This document shows positions 1 to 9,931 of a stretch of 64,000 nucleotides of DNA, piece by piece; positions within the stretch are counted from its first letter, which is position 1; every line of letters starts with the position of its first letter. This DNA is from Balaenoptera acutorostrata. Taxonomy: Eukaryota > Chordata > Mammalia > Artiodactyla > Balaenopteridae. A program made the position numbers and the translations under genes. The notes beneath the pieces were generated by a model. The model was given only the letters and a program-made list of their open reading frames with translations, ran no database searches and was not told the DNA's origin. The DNA lies in assembly GCF_949987535.1 (NCBI RefSeq), contig NC_080074.1, forward strand, positions 25,937,268 through 26,001,267, read 5' to 3'.

Positions 1-35
1 GTCAGAATATTTTGGATGTATTAAAATAAACTTTG

Positions 36-174
36 TTCACAGATTTTCCCTAGCCTCTTGGCACCACAGCTTGGTTAATTTTGTTTCTTCTTCCTGGAAA
101 GTCTCTTCCCGTGTTCCTGTCAGAAATACTGCCCAACTTCAAGAACCATCTCAAAACCCAGTCCCTCTCATAAA
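36..174. repeat. Left arm of a 140-bp inverted repeat
   Basis: This stretch reappears in reverse-complement orientation at 658-803. I count about seven substitutions and one indel of roughly 7 bp (around 110), so the arms are about 95% alike outside the indel. The spacer is 483 bp. It lies in the NTN4 intron upstream of the first visible exon. It resembles no mobile-element terminus that I recognise. Confidence 0.9.
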
Positions 175-641
175 CAACTGCTAATCTATGGTGATTTCTG
201 CATCTTTTGAATTCCAACATCATTTTGTTTCTTAGGTATTTATTTATTGTCTTGTTTATCTGTAATTTTTTTCTATGTAAATTTTTTTCTCTCCAGCTAC
301 ATTATACTTTGCTTAAAGACAGAAATCATGTTTTGTAATGCTTTGTGTACCAAACGTTGCCTAACATAGCAACTCTCTCTTGTAGATATTCATTAAATAA
401 TTGTTGACTGATTGATATAATTTATTACCTTTATGCTGATTTACCTCTTATACTGTTTCTCAAGAAAACAACAACAATACCTCATAGATCCAAATTTGGG
501 AATCCCATTCTGAGCTGCTTTACAAAACGTTCATTTGTACAGTCATGACATCATGTGTCAATAAATGCATTTTGCTACTGGAATTCAGGGCAATACTTAG
601 TTATTAGGAAGTATTCCAGATGATCCCAAATATTAATTTTT
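175..641. other. Intronic spacer between inverted-repeat arms
   Basis: No exon or RNA gene is visible. Positions 290-420 resemble the 3' end of an ancient L2/MIR-type repeat: a 'detox' of that family's typical 'catgttttgt...attcattaaataattgttgactg' wording. The remainder is AT-rich intron sequence. Confidence 0.4.
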
Positions 642-657
642 AGAAATTATTTAGGAC

Positions 658-803
658 TTTATGAGAGGGATTGGGTTTTGAGATGGTTCTTGAAGTTGGG
701 CAGTATTTCTGACAGGCAGAAGGGAAGAGGGAAGAGAGTTTCCAGGAAGAGGAAACAAAATTAACCAAGTTGTGGTGCTAGGAGGCTAGGGGAAATCTGT
801 GAA
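658..803. repeat. Right arm of the inverted repeat, inside a SINE insertion
   Basis: This is the reverse complement of 36-174. It sits immediately 5' of the SINE at 809-1161, and both are enclosed by the same direct repeat, 'agaaattatt' (642-651 and 1162-1171). The arm therefore seems to have arrived in the same integration event as the SINE. Only 6 bp separate it from the left direct repeat. Confidence 0.8.
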
Positions 804-808
804 TGTGT

Positions 809-1161
809 GGGGACTTCCCTGGTGGCACAGTGGTTAAGAATCTGCCTGCCAATGCAGGGGACACAGGTTCTATCCCTGGTCTGGGAGGATCCCACATGCC
901 GCAGAGCAATTAAGCCCATGCACCACAACTACTGAGCCTGCACTCTAGAGCCCGTGAGCCACAACTACTGAGCCCGTGAGCCACAACTACTGAAGCCCAC
1001 GCACCTAGAGCCCGTGCTCCGCAACAAGAGAGGCCACTGCAATGAGAAGCCTGAGCACCACAATGAAGAGTAGCCCCCACTCGCCGCAACTAGAGAAAGC
1101 CCGTGTGCAGCAATGAAGACCCAATGCAGCCAAATAAATAAATAAATAAAATTTTTAAAAA
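809..1161 (+). mobile_element. CHR-type tRNA-derived SINE with 5' extra sequence
   Basis: The head 'gacttccctggtggcacag' (pol III A box) and a B-box-like 'ggttctatccctgg' are followed by the long CHR body and an (AATA)n tail. There is no direct repeat at the SINE's own 5' edge. The matching copy of the downstream repeat 'agaaattatt' lies 158 bp further left, at 642-651, so the inserted unit is 652-1161. The body carries extra 'ccacaactactgagcc' modules typical of the older cetacean copies. Confidence 0.9.
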
Positions 1162-1792
1162 AGAAATTATTGGTGAGATAATACAAAAAATATTAAAATT
1201 CTCATAAAACTCTCAGATCCCAGATAATTCCACTAAAGTATTCCTCCCTGTGAAAAATACTATTTTAAAAACCCTCAACTACTCTGAATTGTGGGATTAA
1301 AAGAAAATGCCCAGTCATTATGACAAAATGTGTTCAAAGCCTTAAGAATATACAAATGTTGACTGTTCAATTTTACCTCTAGAAAACACAGTCCTAATAA
1401 AGATGTACACAAATTGTTAGCTACAAGGATATTCATTACAGAATTAAAATATAGTATGTAAAAATATTTTAAAGCCTAAATGACCAAAAATAGGGGATTG
1501 GTCAAATAAATTTTACATCATACAAGGGAGCCATTAAAATGTGTGTTGTACAAGAATATTTAATGACATGAAATGATGATCTCAATCCAAAAAAGAAGTT
1601 TTAAATATAATTGTGTTTTTAAAAACCTTATTAAATATAATTTTATTTTTAAAGTACCTCAAATATATGCTTCAAATATTGATAATGATGTCACTTTGTG
1701 ATGGGATTACAGATTTCTAAGTTTTCTATATTGAAGATGTATTACTTTTGTGTAAAGAATAAAATAATTTAAAGGTATTAAAAATTTAAGTA
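1162..1792. other. AT-rich intron between two SINEs
   Basis: No exon or RNA gene is seen. The wording around 1380-1750 (single-base runs, 'gtcaaataaattttacatcatacaa', 'gtattacttttgtgtaaagaataaaa') is reminiscent of an old L1 3' region on the + strand, but this is not certain. Confidence 0.4.
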
Positions 1793-2119
1793 GGGCTTCC
1801 CTGGTGGTGCAGTGGTTAAGAATCCACCTGCCAATGCAGGGGACACGGGTTTAAGCCCTGGACCGGGAAGATCCCACATGCCACAGAGCAACTAAGCCCA
1901 TGCACCACAACTACTGAGCCTGCGCTCTAGAGCCTGCGAGCCACAACTACTGAGCCTGCGTGCCACAACTACTGAAGCCCGTGTGCCTAGAGCCCATGCT
2001 CCGCAACAAGAGAAGCCACTGCAATGAGAAGCCCGTGCACCGCAACGAAGACCCAACGCAGCCAAAAATAAATAAATAATTAAAAAAACAAAAACAAAAT
2101 ACAAAAAACAAAACAAAAC
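1793..2119 (+). mobile_element. CHR-type SINE
   Basis: This is a full tRNA-derived head plus body with an A-rich tail. An 11-bp direct repeat 'aaatttaagta' flanks it at 1782-1792 and 2120-2130, giving clear retroposition boundaries. It ends 246 bp upstream of an NTN4 exon. Its body has the older 'gctctagagcctgcgagcc' type. Confidence 0.93.
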
Positions 2120-2365
2120 AAATTTAAGTAAATGCCTAGCCAGTAATCTCAGAATTGCTCATTAGGTTCACATATCCTACAGCCAAGGATATGAATTAAC
2201 AACAAGACAAACTAAAGAAAGGATCTTTCATCTTGATGACCAACTTCTTCACAAAAATGAATGAATGTCATATGGCTAAAGCCAACCAATGAGATGAGGT
2301 TGTGGGAAGAGTGTTCTTTCCTAGCATTGTTTGTGCTCATAGTGCTTACTTATTTTTGTTTGCAG

Positions 2366-2492
2366 GTCCATGGAAAGTGTATGTGTAAGCACAACACAGC
2401 AGGCACCCACTGCCAACATTGTGCACCTTTATACAATGACCGCCCCTGGGAGGCAGCTGATGGCAAAACAGGGTCTCCAAAAGAGTGCAGAA
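2366..2492 (+). CDS. NTN4: Netrin-4 exon: end of laminin EGF-like domain 1
   Basis: This 127-bp internal exon follows a pyrimidine-rich tract and 'tgcag' and is closed by the donor 'gtaagt' at 2493. In frame from 2366 it reads VHGKCMCKHNTAGTHCQHCA and continues through a NDRPW motif to KECR. That is the second half of the first laminin-type EGF repeat of netrins: the CxC, the HNTxGxxCxxC loop and the PxYNDRPW motif. The final base is the first base of the next codon, so the downstream junction is phase 1. Netrin-4 is a secreted basement-membrane protein that binds laminin gamma chains through its N-terminal domain (family knowledge); that domain lies upstream of this window. I assign NTN4 rather than NTN1 or NTN3 because the downstream NTR exons match netrin-4 best by memory. 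No stop, frameshift or splice-site defect is seen. Confidence 0.95.
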
Positions 2493-2834
2493 GTAAGTAC
2501 CAAACACACAGACTCAAAGCCTTCTTTGTAAAGTAAACATCTATGGACTCCTTGTTGTCTCTAGAAACACAATATAAAGTAGTAGCCCATATCAAACATA
2601 GACCATATCACTGCCCACTGTAACTTCAGCCATTTGGAAACAATTACTGCTTGCAAAATCACCGATATACTATTTTGCCAAGAATGTGTTGCCCATTTGC
2701 TGGGACACTGTGGGACCTAAGCACCCTCCCTGAGACTTTGACATAATAAAACATGGCTAGACTCAAGAGCAACTGAGGATTAGAATGTGCAGTTACCATC
2801 ATAGCTGAGATACTGAATTATAATCATGAAAATA

Positions 2835-3005
2835 GCTATCTTGAATTCAGTTCCCAAAACAACCCTATAAAGTAGGTGGTGTTAATCCCATTTTAGAGAT
2901 CAGGAAACTGAGGCTCAATAAGATTAAGTAACTTGCCAAAGTTAGTAAATGATAGAGTCAGGACTTGATCCCTAGTCTTCAGACTCCAAATTAAATGTCT
3001 TTTTT
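2835..3005 (+). repeat. MIR-type SINE fossil
   Basis: The core wording 'ccattttagagatcaggaaactgaggctca' (in part) and 'gtaacttgccaaagttag' is diagnostic of MIR, about 20-30% diverged. It lies in the intron between two NTN4 exons. Confidence 0.8.
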
Positions 3006-3869
3006 CTGTAATACCATAATGCCTTTCTTTTCACTTATGATACTTGTAGTGACAAATTAGATTTAAAACTAAGCCAGTTCATCAAGAATGAGACTAACAT
3101 TGCCATGGCTAACTTTGGGTTTGAGGTTGGAAATTAGATAGAAGGGTAAAAAATATGGGAACATGAATCATTTTTTTTCTTTGCAATTCAAAATGAAATA
3201 TACATGAAATAGAAATACACATGCACAGAGAAATACACATGCCCGTAACAACCTTTACACTCACAGACTTCAGTTTTACTAGGATTTAAAGGCAAGTACA
3301 GTGGGTAAAATTGTGAGAAGTCTCTTCCCTTACATAATTTGGAATCATAACTGATTTATTTTAGTTTCTAGGAAATGTAAAGGATTTCCTCTAAGCATAA
3401 ATCTTAAATTATCTTACAATATGCTTTTTAAAGCCTATGAGTCTGGTGGTCAAAATATCATAACACATCAAGGAAACAATGAAAAACAATAGCACAAACA
3501 TTTTCAAATGCAGTTGACCTCCAGAAAAAAGTCTGGATCCTTATTCAAATCACTCATCAAGAGAATCTAAAGAATTTCTCCTAAATTCCTAGAGTGCCAT
3601 TCTGGCCCTTTCCACTGAAACCAGCTGCATATCTAAATACATATAGAACACAGAGACTTGTCACTTGGCGCTATTGACTGATAATCTTAGAAATGTCTTT
3701 GAGAAATTGTTATATAAGAAACTCTGCAAGCCTCTTCTATAAGAAAATTAAGGCTTCTATAGGAGACTACCTCGTACTCACCAGTACAGCAATAGCTGAG
3801 GAATAGTACTTCATGAAAGGTAAATCAATCTATCTGCCAAGTTACTAACCTCTGCCCACTAGAAGGTTC
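3006..3869. other. Unique-looking intron
   Basis: I see no exon, RNA gene or recognisable repeat in this part of the intron. Confidence 0.4.
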
Positions 3870-3877
3870 CTTCTAGG

Positions 3878-3940
3878 CTCGGAGGAAGGAGGGAGGGAAG
3901 GAAGGGAGAAAGAGAAGGAAGGAAGGAAGAAAGGAAAGCA
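3878..3940. repeat. GGAA-rich simple repeat
   Basis: An interrupted purine tract of GGAA/GGGA/GAAA units in the intron. Confidence 0.85.
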
Positions 3941-4034
3941 GCTACTGAAGGCCAGAGGAAACAGGGTGAAAGAGTTCTTAATGTATAAACGTTTTTATAC
4001 TGTTTTGAATCTTGTACTGTGAAAATGTATACTA

Positions 4035-4363
4035 TTCAAAAAACTAAATTTTTTTAATGGAAGTATAGTTGATTTACAATGTTGTGTTAATTTCTGCTGT
4101 ACAGCAAAGTGATTCAGATATACATACATATAGATGTATGTACATATATATACATTCTTTTAAAAATATTATTTTCCATTATGGTTTATCACAGGATATT
4201 GAATATAGTTCCCTGTGCTGTACAGTAAGACCTTGTTGTTTATCCATTCTATATATAATTGTTTGCATCTGCTAACCCCGAACTGCCACTCCATCCCTCC
4301 CCCATCTCCCCTCCCCCTTGGCAACCACAAGTCTGTTCTCTATGTCTCTGAGTGTGAAAAAAC
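4035..4363 (-). mobile_element. L1 3'-end fragment, antisense
   Basis: The + strand reads 'agtatagttgatttacaat', then 'tatagttccctgtgctgtac', then 'accacaagtctgttctctat'. This is the reverse complement of the cetartiodactyl L1 ORF2 end/3' UTR. The same wording occurs at 36363-36740. There are no ORFs or intact ends. Confidence 0.8.
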
Positions 4364-4387
4364 TAAATTTTTAAAAATTAGGAATCA

Positions 4388-4742
4388 GGGCTTCCCTGGT
4401 GGCGCAGTGGTTGAGAATCTGCCTGCTAATGCAGGGGACACGGGTTCGAGCCCTGGTCTGGGAAGATCCCACATGCCACGGAGCAGCTGGGCCCGTGAGC
4501 CACAACTACTGAGCCTGCGCGTCTGGAGCCTGTGCCCCGCAACGGGAGGGGCCGCGATAGTGAAAGGCCCGCGCACCGCGATGAAGAGCGGTCCCCGCAC
4601 CGCGATGAAGAGTGGCCCCCACTTGCCGCAACTAGAGAAAGCCCTCGCACGAACCGAAGACCCAACACAGCCAAAAAAATAAAAAAATTAAAAAAAAATA
4701 AAAAAAAAAAAGGAAAGCAACCCAACAGGACAAACCCACTGC

Positions 4743-4769
<27 letters not shown>
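4388..4769 (+). mobile_element. Young CHR-type SINE with a 3' extension
   Basis: The A box 'tggcgcagtgg' and a perfect B box 'ggttcgagccc' are present. A 16-bp perfect direct repeat 'aaaaattaggaatcag' flanks the insertion at 4373-4388 and 4770-4785. The body carries a tandem 24-bp duplication (4572-4595 and 4596-4619). After the normal A-rich tail, 33 bp of non-SINE sequence (4712-4744) and a second A tract follow, all inside the duplication. It lies only about 100 bp from an NTN4 splice acceptor. Confidence 0.93.
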
Positions 4770-4776
<7 letters not shown>

Positions 4777-4873
4777 AGGAATCAGCTTACCCTACTTTTA
4801 ACTGCCTGAATATTAGAGAACCTGTCATTTTATTTTTAATTCTTTGTTTTCCTCCCATGCTTCTTTTTCCCAG

Positions 4874-5062
4874 CCTGCAAGTGCAATGGACATGCTGATG
4901 CCTGTCACTTTGACATTAATGTGTGGGAGGCATCAGGGAATCATAGTGGTGGCGTCTGCAATGACTGTCAGCACAACACAGAAGGTCAGCATTGCCAACG
5001 ATGTAAGCCAGGCTTCTACCGGGACCTCCGAAGACCTTTCTCTGCCCCAGATGCTTGCAAAT
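4874..5062 (+). CDS. NTN4: Netrin-4 exon: laminin EGF-like domain 2
   Basis: This 189-bp exon follows 'cttctttttcccag' and is closed by 'gtaagt' at 5063. It starts with two bases that complete a Thr codon begun by the 2366-2492 exon and ends with one base (t) of the next codon, so it is symmetric phase 1-1. The frame gives CKCNGHADACHFDINVWEAS, a segment with a GNHSGG N-glycosylation sequon, then CNDCQHNTEGQHCQRCKPGF and a DLRRPF motif, ending DACK. This is one complete laminin EGF-like repeat with the eight-cysteine pattern. The next residues, from the start of the third repeat, would come from an exon that I cannot find downstream; see the assembly gap. The + 1 and + 2 frames also remain open for a short distance, but only this frame has the cysteine pattern. 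Confidence 0.95.
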
Positions 5063-6264
5063 GTAAGTGAATTAATGGTTACTGGAAAAAAAAAAAAAGG
5101 TTGATTTGTACAAAAGAGATGACTCTCCATCCTTCATTTGCTCACGCACGGGAGAGAGGTCATGAAATTCTCAGACAATCCACTCACACACATCAGTTAA
5201 CTTCATTGATAAGGGGTAAGAATTTTCAATCTGTTAGGTAGAAACAGTACAATATTCATAAAAACAATGTCCTTTCTCACTCTCCATGAAGTAAAATTGC
5301 TTCCTATAGCACCACATTTTGGAAAACAAGATGACTAATAAAAGAGAAAAAAGAATGATGAAGAGGGAGATATATTTAAGATCATCTTAAGACCAAACAT
5401 ATGAGTAAGACACAGACAATAATGGACTCAAATAGACGAAAAAAGAGTGGTTAGCTGCACTTGGGTCATTCTAGTGTTCATCTCTGCAGTGAATTTGAAC
5501 ACCTGAAAAATGACAGGTTTTGGTTTCATTGTGAATGCAATTTGGTTGACTCTGCTCTAATGTAGCAATGTATCATAAATGAATTTAGAACAAAACAATA
5601 ATTCCCTACTCTCCCCCCAAATACTAAACTGTTACAGAATGGTTCTGCTTTTTTGTTGGCATAACTCCAAGAAGAGGTTTATTTGAAAAAAGAGTAGAAT
5701 TTTCAAAGATCTGCTCAATTAATGAGACATGACCTGAAACATGACTGTGAAAGATGTATGCAGAGCTTAAGTGAAAGTCCAGTGTGGATGAACAGTCATT
5801 TAACTACATGAGCATTTCCACGTCTGTCAACTCAGAAATTATTAGATAACAGAAACCACTCAAGACTGTTAATGGAGATGAATGATCATGCCCTTCCTTT
5901 CCCCGCCAAGGACTCCATGTTCTAGATCAAAAACAGTGACAGGAAAGGAGCAATACAATGGGAAACAATCATTTAAAATCTTGGGTTTGTTTTTAATTTA
6001 AAGGAAAAATTCTATTGCTCTTGAAAATACAGTTTTAACCTCAGGCAGGAGATATCTACATGAAATATGAGTGGTCTTACTTGTTACAAGCTTTCTCTCT
6101 TAGACTGTGGAAGATAGAATGTGGAACAGCTCCCTTTCAACCTTGAGCCCCAAATTTGGATTTATGTCATAATATTTCTCCAAGAATTCTGTTTTACTCC
6201 TGCTCCTTGTTGTACTCAGACTTTCATCTTAATAGGTTTCAAACAGATCTAGAGTAGAAGCTTT
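5063..6264. other. Intron, no exon seen
   Basis: I searched for the next laminin EGF-like exon (dense cysteines, phase 1-1) and found none. No recognisable repeat stands out in this stretch. Confidence 0.5.
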
Positions 6265-6430
6265 CCCTGCCCCTTACGGCTGTGTAATCCTATGCCAGCT
6301 GTTGAAGCTCTTTGGACTTCGATTTCCTTCTCCCAACAGGGTTGTAATGAGAACTACATAAGCTAAATTATGTGGAGTGTTTAGCGCATTGCCTGTCATA
6401 TAGTAAGCCCCCAAGAAATGAAAACTAGTA
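6265..6430 (+). repeat. MIR-type SINE fossil
   Basis: The wording 'gctctttggacttcgatttcc', 'gttgtaatgagaactacata' and 'gcattgcctgtcatatagta' follows the MIR body and 3' end. Confidence 0.75.
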
Positions 6431-6892
6431 TTATAATAACTGTTGTCCTATAAGATAGACAGTGGGAAATAATACTATAGTGTTTCTACTCTTTATTGAC
6501 TAAAAATACCTTATGTCAAAGATAATTACTTCTTTAAAATCCACAGTACTTTAGGGACTAAAATGTAGTTTCCTTAACTCCATGTGCTGACTGAAGGGTC
6601 TGCTTATGAAATTGTTTCTGTCTAGAATATATTCAGCCCTAACACCGATTGTACAGGATATATTTAAATAGATATGTGTATGTGTGTATTCCACATCCTC
6701 AGACCACTAGTAGAAATGTCTAAAAATAAGAATGTATGGACTAACAAGCAGATAAAACAGGAAAGGAAATTAATTTGTCATTGAGTAACTTAGATACTTG
6801 TAACTGTCTTGTATAGCAACAGGCAACATTTTCAAAAAGATACTGTTATATAGCACTGACTTGAAACAGTATGTTGTACAATGTACCTAACG

Positions 6893-7115
6893 CAGTCATT
6901 CCTTCATTCATTCATTCGTTCATTCAATGGATATACATTGAGTGCCTACTATGTGCCAAGGGCTTAGGATGTGTTCAGGAACAAAACAAAGACCCCTGCA
7001 CTCAAGGAGCTTATATTCTAGCAGAGAAGACACACAATAAATATAAGTAATAAGTGAAATATATAGAAAAAATATATAGAAGGTGATAAGTGCTTTTATC
7101 ACCAAAACAAGTTAA
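6893..7115 (+). repeat. L2-like ancient repeat
   Basis: A 'cattcattcattcgttcatt' start, then 'tgagtgcctactatgtgcca', 'gagcttatattctagcagag' and 'acaataaatataagtaataa' in order. This is the classical mammal-wide L2-type 3' wording. Confidence 0.7.
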
Positions 7116-7164
7116 GAAGGATCCAAGGTGCCAGAGATTTGGAATGAGGAGTGACAAGATGCAG

Positions 7165-7470
7165 TATTTTTTTTTTATTTTCCCCCAGTTTTATTGAGAA
7201 ATAATTGGCATATAGCACTGTATAAGTTTAAGGTGTACAACATAATCATTTAGTATATGTATAATGGTGAAATGATCACCACAGTAAGTTTAGTTAACAT
7301 CTATCACCTCACATAGTTACAGTTTTTTTCCTTGTGATGAGAACTTTTATGATCTACTCTCTTAGCAATTTTCACATATACAGTATGGTATTAACTATAG
7401 TTATCAGGTTGTACATTACAACTCCAAATCTTATTTATCTTGTAACTGGAAGTTTGTGGGGTTTTCTGTT
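7165..7470 (-). mobile_element. Old L1 fragment, antisense
   Basis: 'ttttattgagaaataattgg', 'ggtgtacaacataatcattt' and 'tatagttatcaggttgtaca' mark the reverse complement of an old L1M-type 3' UTR. Confidence 0.65.
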
Positions 7471-7503
7471 TTTTTTAACTTTAGTTGAAGTTAACAAGCA
7501 AAC

Positions 7504-7693
7504 CAGTGATTCTCAAAGTGTGGTTGCGGGGCCATCAGCAACAGCGTCACGTGGGAAATGTGTTAGAAATGCAAATTCTCAGACTCCAGCCCAGACCAAC
7601 TGAATCAAAAATTCTTTGGGTGGAGCCCAGAAATCTGAGTTTTCCCAGCCCTCCAGGTGTTTCTGATGCAAGCTAAAGTTTGAGAAACACTGG
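7504..7693 (+). mobile_element. MER5A-type hAT element
   Basis: Ends 'cagtgattctcaaagtgtgg' and 'gtttgagaaacactg' are imperfect inverted termini. The interior 'cagaccaactgaatcaaaaa' and 'ctccaggtgtttctgatgca' match MER5A wording. Non-coding; short non-autonomous DNA transposon. Confidence 0.85.
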
Positions 7694-7916
7694 TCTAGTT
7701 GAAGGCCCCCCCAGTTTTACTTACATTGGTTAAAACAAACCCAGTTTCTAATATCTGACTAACATTCAAGTATCTCCTCTGTTCTGGTATAGCAAATGGC
7801 TGGTCACTTTCATTAGAGTAACAAGTAGAAGAGCTACAAGAATAGTGAAAGAAAACTTTGAAACATTGATTAGAGCTAGATTTTAGAGAGTCTTGTATGC
7901 TATCCTAAAAATTTTA

Positions 7917-8294
7917 GGGCTTCCCTGGTGGCGCAGTGGTTGAGAATCTGCCTGCTAATGCAGGGGACACGGGTTCGAGCCCTGGTCTGGGAAGATCCCA
8001 CATGCCGCGGAGCAACTAGGCCCGTGAGCCACAGCTACTGAGCCTGCGTGTCTGGAGCCTGTGCCCCGCAACGGGAGGGGCCGCGATAGTGAAAGGCCCG
8101 CGCACCGCGATGAAGAGCGGTCCCCGCACCGCGATGAAGAGTGGCCCCCACTTGCCGCAACTAGAGAAAGCCCTCGCACGAACCGAAGACCCAACACAGT
8201 CAAAAAAATAAAATAAATAAATAAATAAAGTAGCTATAAAAAAAAAAAAAAAGAATGGAAATGTGGCCACTATTGTGGCTCTTAAAAAAAAAAA
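7917..8294 (+). mobile_element. Young CHR-type SINE with two 3' extensions
   Basis: The perfect pol III A and B boxes are present. A direct repeat 'aaaaattttag' flanks it at 7907-7917 and 8295-8305. The 24-bp duplication seen in the 4388 copy is present here too (8101-8124 and 8125-8148), as is the diagnostic 'ctgctaatgcagg' head. After the (AATA)n tail come 'gtagctat', an A15 run, a 31-bp non-SINE segment (8253-8283) and a final A run, all before the downstream direct repeat. Confidence 0.93.
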
Positions 8295-8305
8295 AAAAAT
8301 TTTAG

Positions 8306-9004
8306 TATTTATTCCCTAGGGTACTGGGAGCCATTGTAGTGATTTAATTAGGAAAGTTTCATATATTTCCAATATATTTTACTGATATAATGTTCAGATT
8401 CATTTGAAAGCATTGCATATTATTCACTGCGTTTTACTTTACTAATCAAATTTTAAATTCTGCAGATTTACAAAATTGTAAGATGAGTAAATGTACAAAA
8501 GATTAAAACAGTGACTTTTAAAAAAAAATGTCTGTGTCTTACCAATAAAAAGAGAAATAGAAAGGTTTATTGGCAGACTTGGAGCCAAGATAAATACCTT
8601 GTGTTTTGTTTTGTTTTGCTTTGTTTTGTTACTGTTCTACGTTCAAGCTACTGCTCATATTCTTACAAAACGTAAAAAGGTTGCCAGCTCTAACTATTTA
8701 AATCCTAGAGGGCTCATGGCTTCAGAGTAAAAAGAGCATGAAAGAGGAGATTATTTTAAAAGTTACCCCACTACTTATATAGCTCTTCTAGGGACTTGTG
8801 CTGAAAAGGCTTTATAGGTTTTTGGTCCCCAAACTACAGTTTTATAAAAACATAAGCAAAATTTGAGAAGGTAGCTAAAACTAACAAAACACATAACTTT
8901 TTATTATTTTTTACCCTGTGAAAATGTCAATAGAGACAATATTTTCCATATTATAGTGTTTGATTTCCAAGGTCAATAGACTTGAGCAAAATTAGGACAT
9001 TTTA
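8306..9004. other. Intron, no feature seen
   Basis: AT-rich sequence with a short TTTTG/GTTTT-rich run around 8601-8630. No exon or clear mobile element is recognisable. Confidence 0.4.
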
Positions 9005-9105
9005 AACTTATTCTTTCATTCAACAAATTCTTATTGAACACTATTGTGTGCTAATTCTTGGGAATTATAACAGTGAGCAAGAGAGACACAGTCTTTTTAA
9101 AGAGC

Positions 9106-9143
<38 letters not shown>

Positions 9144-9420
9144 ATATAAATGTATATATGTATATATATATATGTGTGTGTGTGTGTATGTAGGCAACTA
9201 GTGGTATATACATGTGTGTGTTAGATCACACAAGTATGACCAGTATTGTTTAGAGAGTGTACAGGGCAGCTCATAGGAAGGGCAATGAACAAGAGCTAAT
9301 TTTTTGACTTAAGGAGACCTGAAGTTTAATAGGAATCAACATAACATGGGTAGGAATATTCCCAGCAGAGAGAACAACCAGTGCTAAAAAGGAACAGAAG
9401 AAAGAAAGACTACAGCATGT
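9005..9420 (+). repeat. L2-like fossil interrupted by a microsatellite
   Basis: 'cattcaacaaattcttattg' and 'tataacagtgagcaagagag' are L2-like. The remnant is split by (TG)n at 9107-9142 and a TATA/TG tract at about 9151-9188. Confidence 0.6.
9107..9188. repeat. (TG)n and (TA)n/(TG)n microsatellite
   Basis: About 18 TG units followed by alternating purine-pyrimidine TATATG sequence. Confidence 0.97.
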
Positions 9421-9736
9421 TCAAAGAACTGAAAAAATTTCAGAATGGTTATAGAGGCAAAAAAAGAGGGGGAGGACAATAAAAGTGTATGAGGATGAGA
9501 GAAATAGAGAAGATGGGTGGTTGGATGAAGGTGCCCTCATCTTGGATGCCTCAGTCAGTGAGATGGCGTGGATTGAACTATCCACAAGTAGATGACAATC
9601 AGTCCATAGGTACCTTTAGTATAATTACCTGGACCCTACCAATTGATATTTATAGGCAATATCCAAATGTCAGAAGACCAAAGGTATCAAAGCTATTTTA
9701 ATGAAAACTCCATGAAGAGCACATTAATATATTTAA

Positions 9737-9795
9737 AAGAAAGAAGGAAAGAAAGAAAGAAAGAAGGAAGGAAAGAAAGAGAGAAAGAGAGAAAG

Positions 9796-9834
<39 letters not shown>

Positions 9835-9835
9835 A

Positions 9836-9902
<67 letters not shown>

Positions 9903-9931
9903 GAGGGAGGGAGGGAGGAAGGAAGGAAGAA
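9737..9931. repeat. (GAAA)n tetranucleotide microsatellite
   Basis: About 195 bp of AAAG/GAAA units with a GGGA-rich 3' edge. The apparent reading frames rich in Lys/Arg or Phe/Leu/Ser on either strand are artefacts of this repeat. Confidence 0.98.

Noticed and set aside
4844..5104. Open frame in another phase over the netrin exon
   Set aside because: It reads the 4874-5062 exon in the wrong frame; the splice phases and cysteine pattern support the netrin frame.
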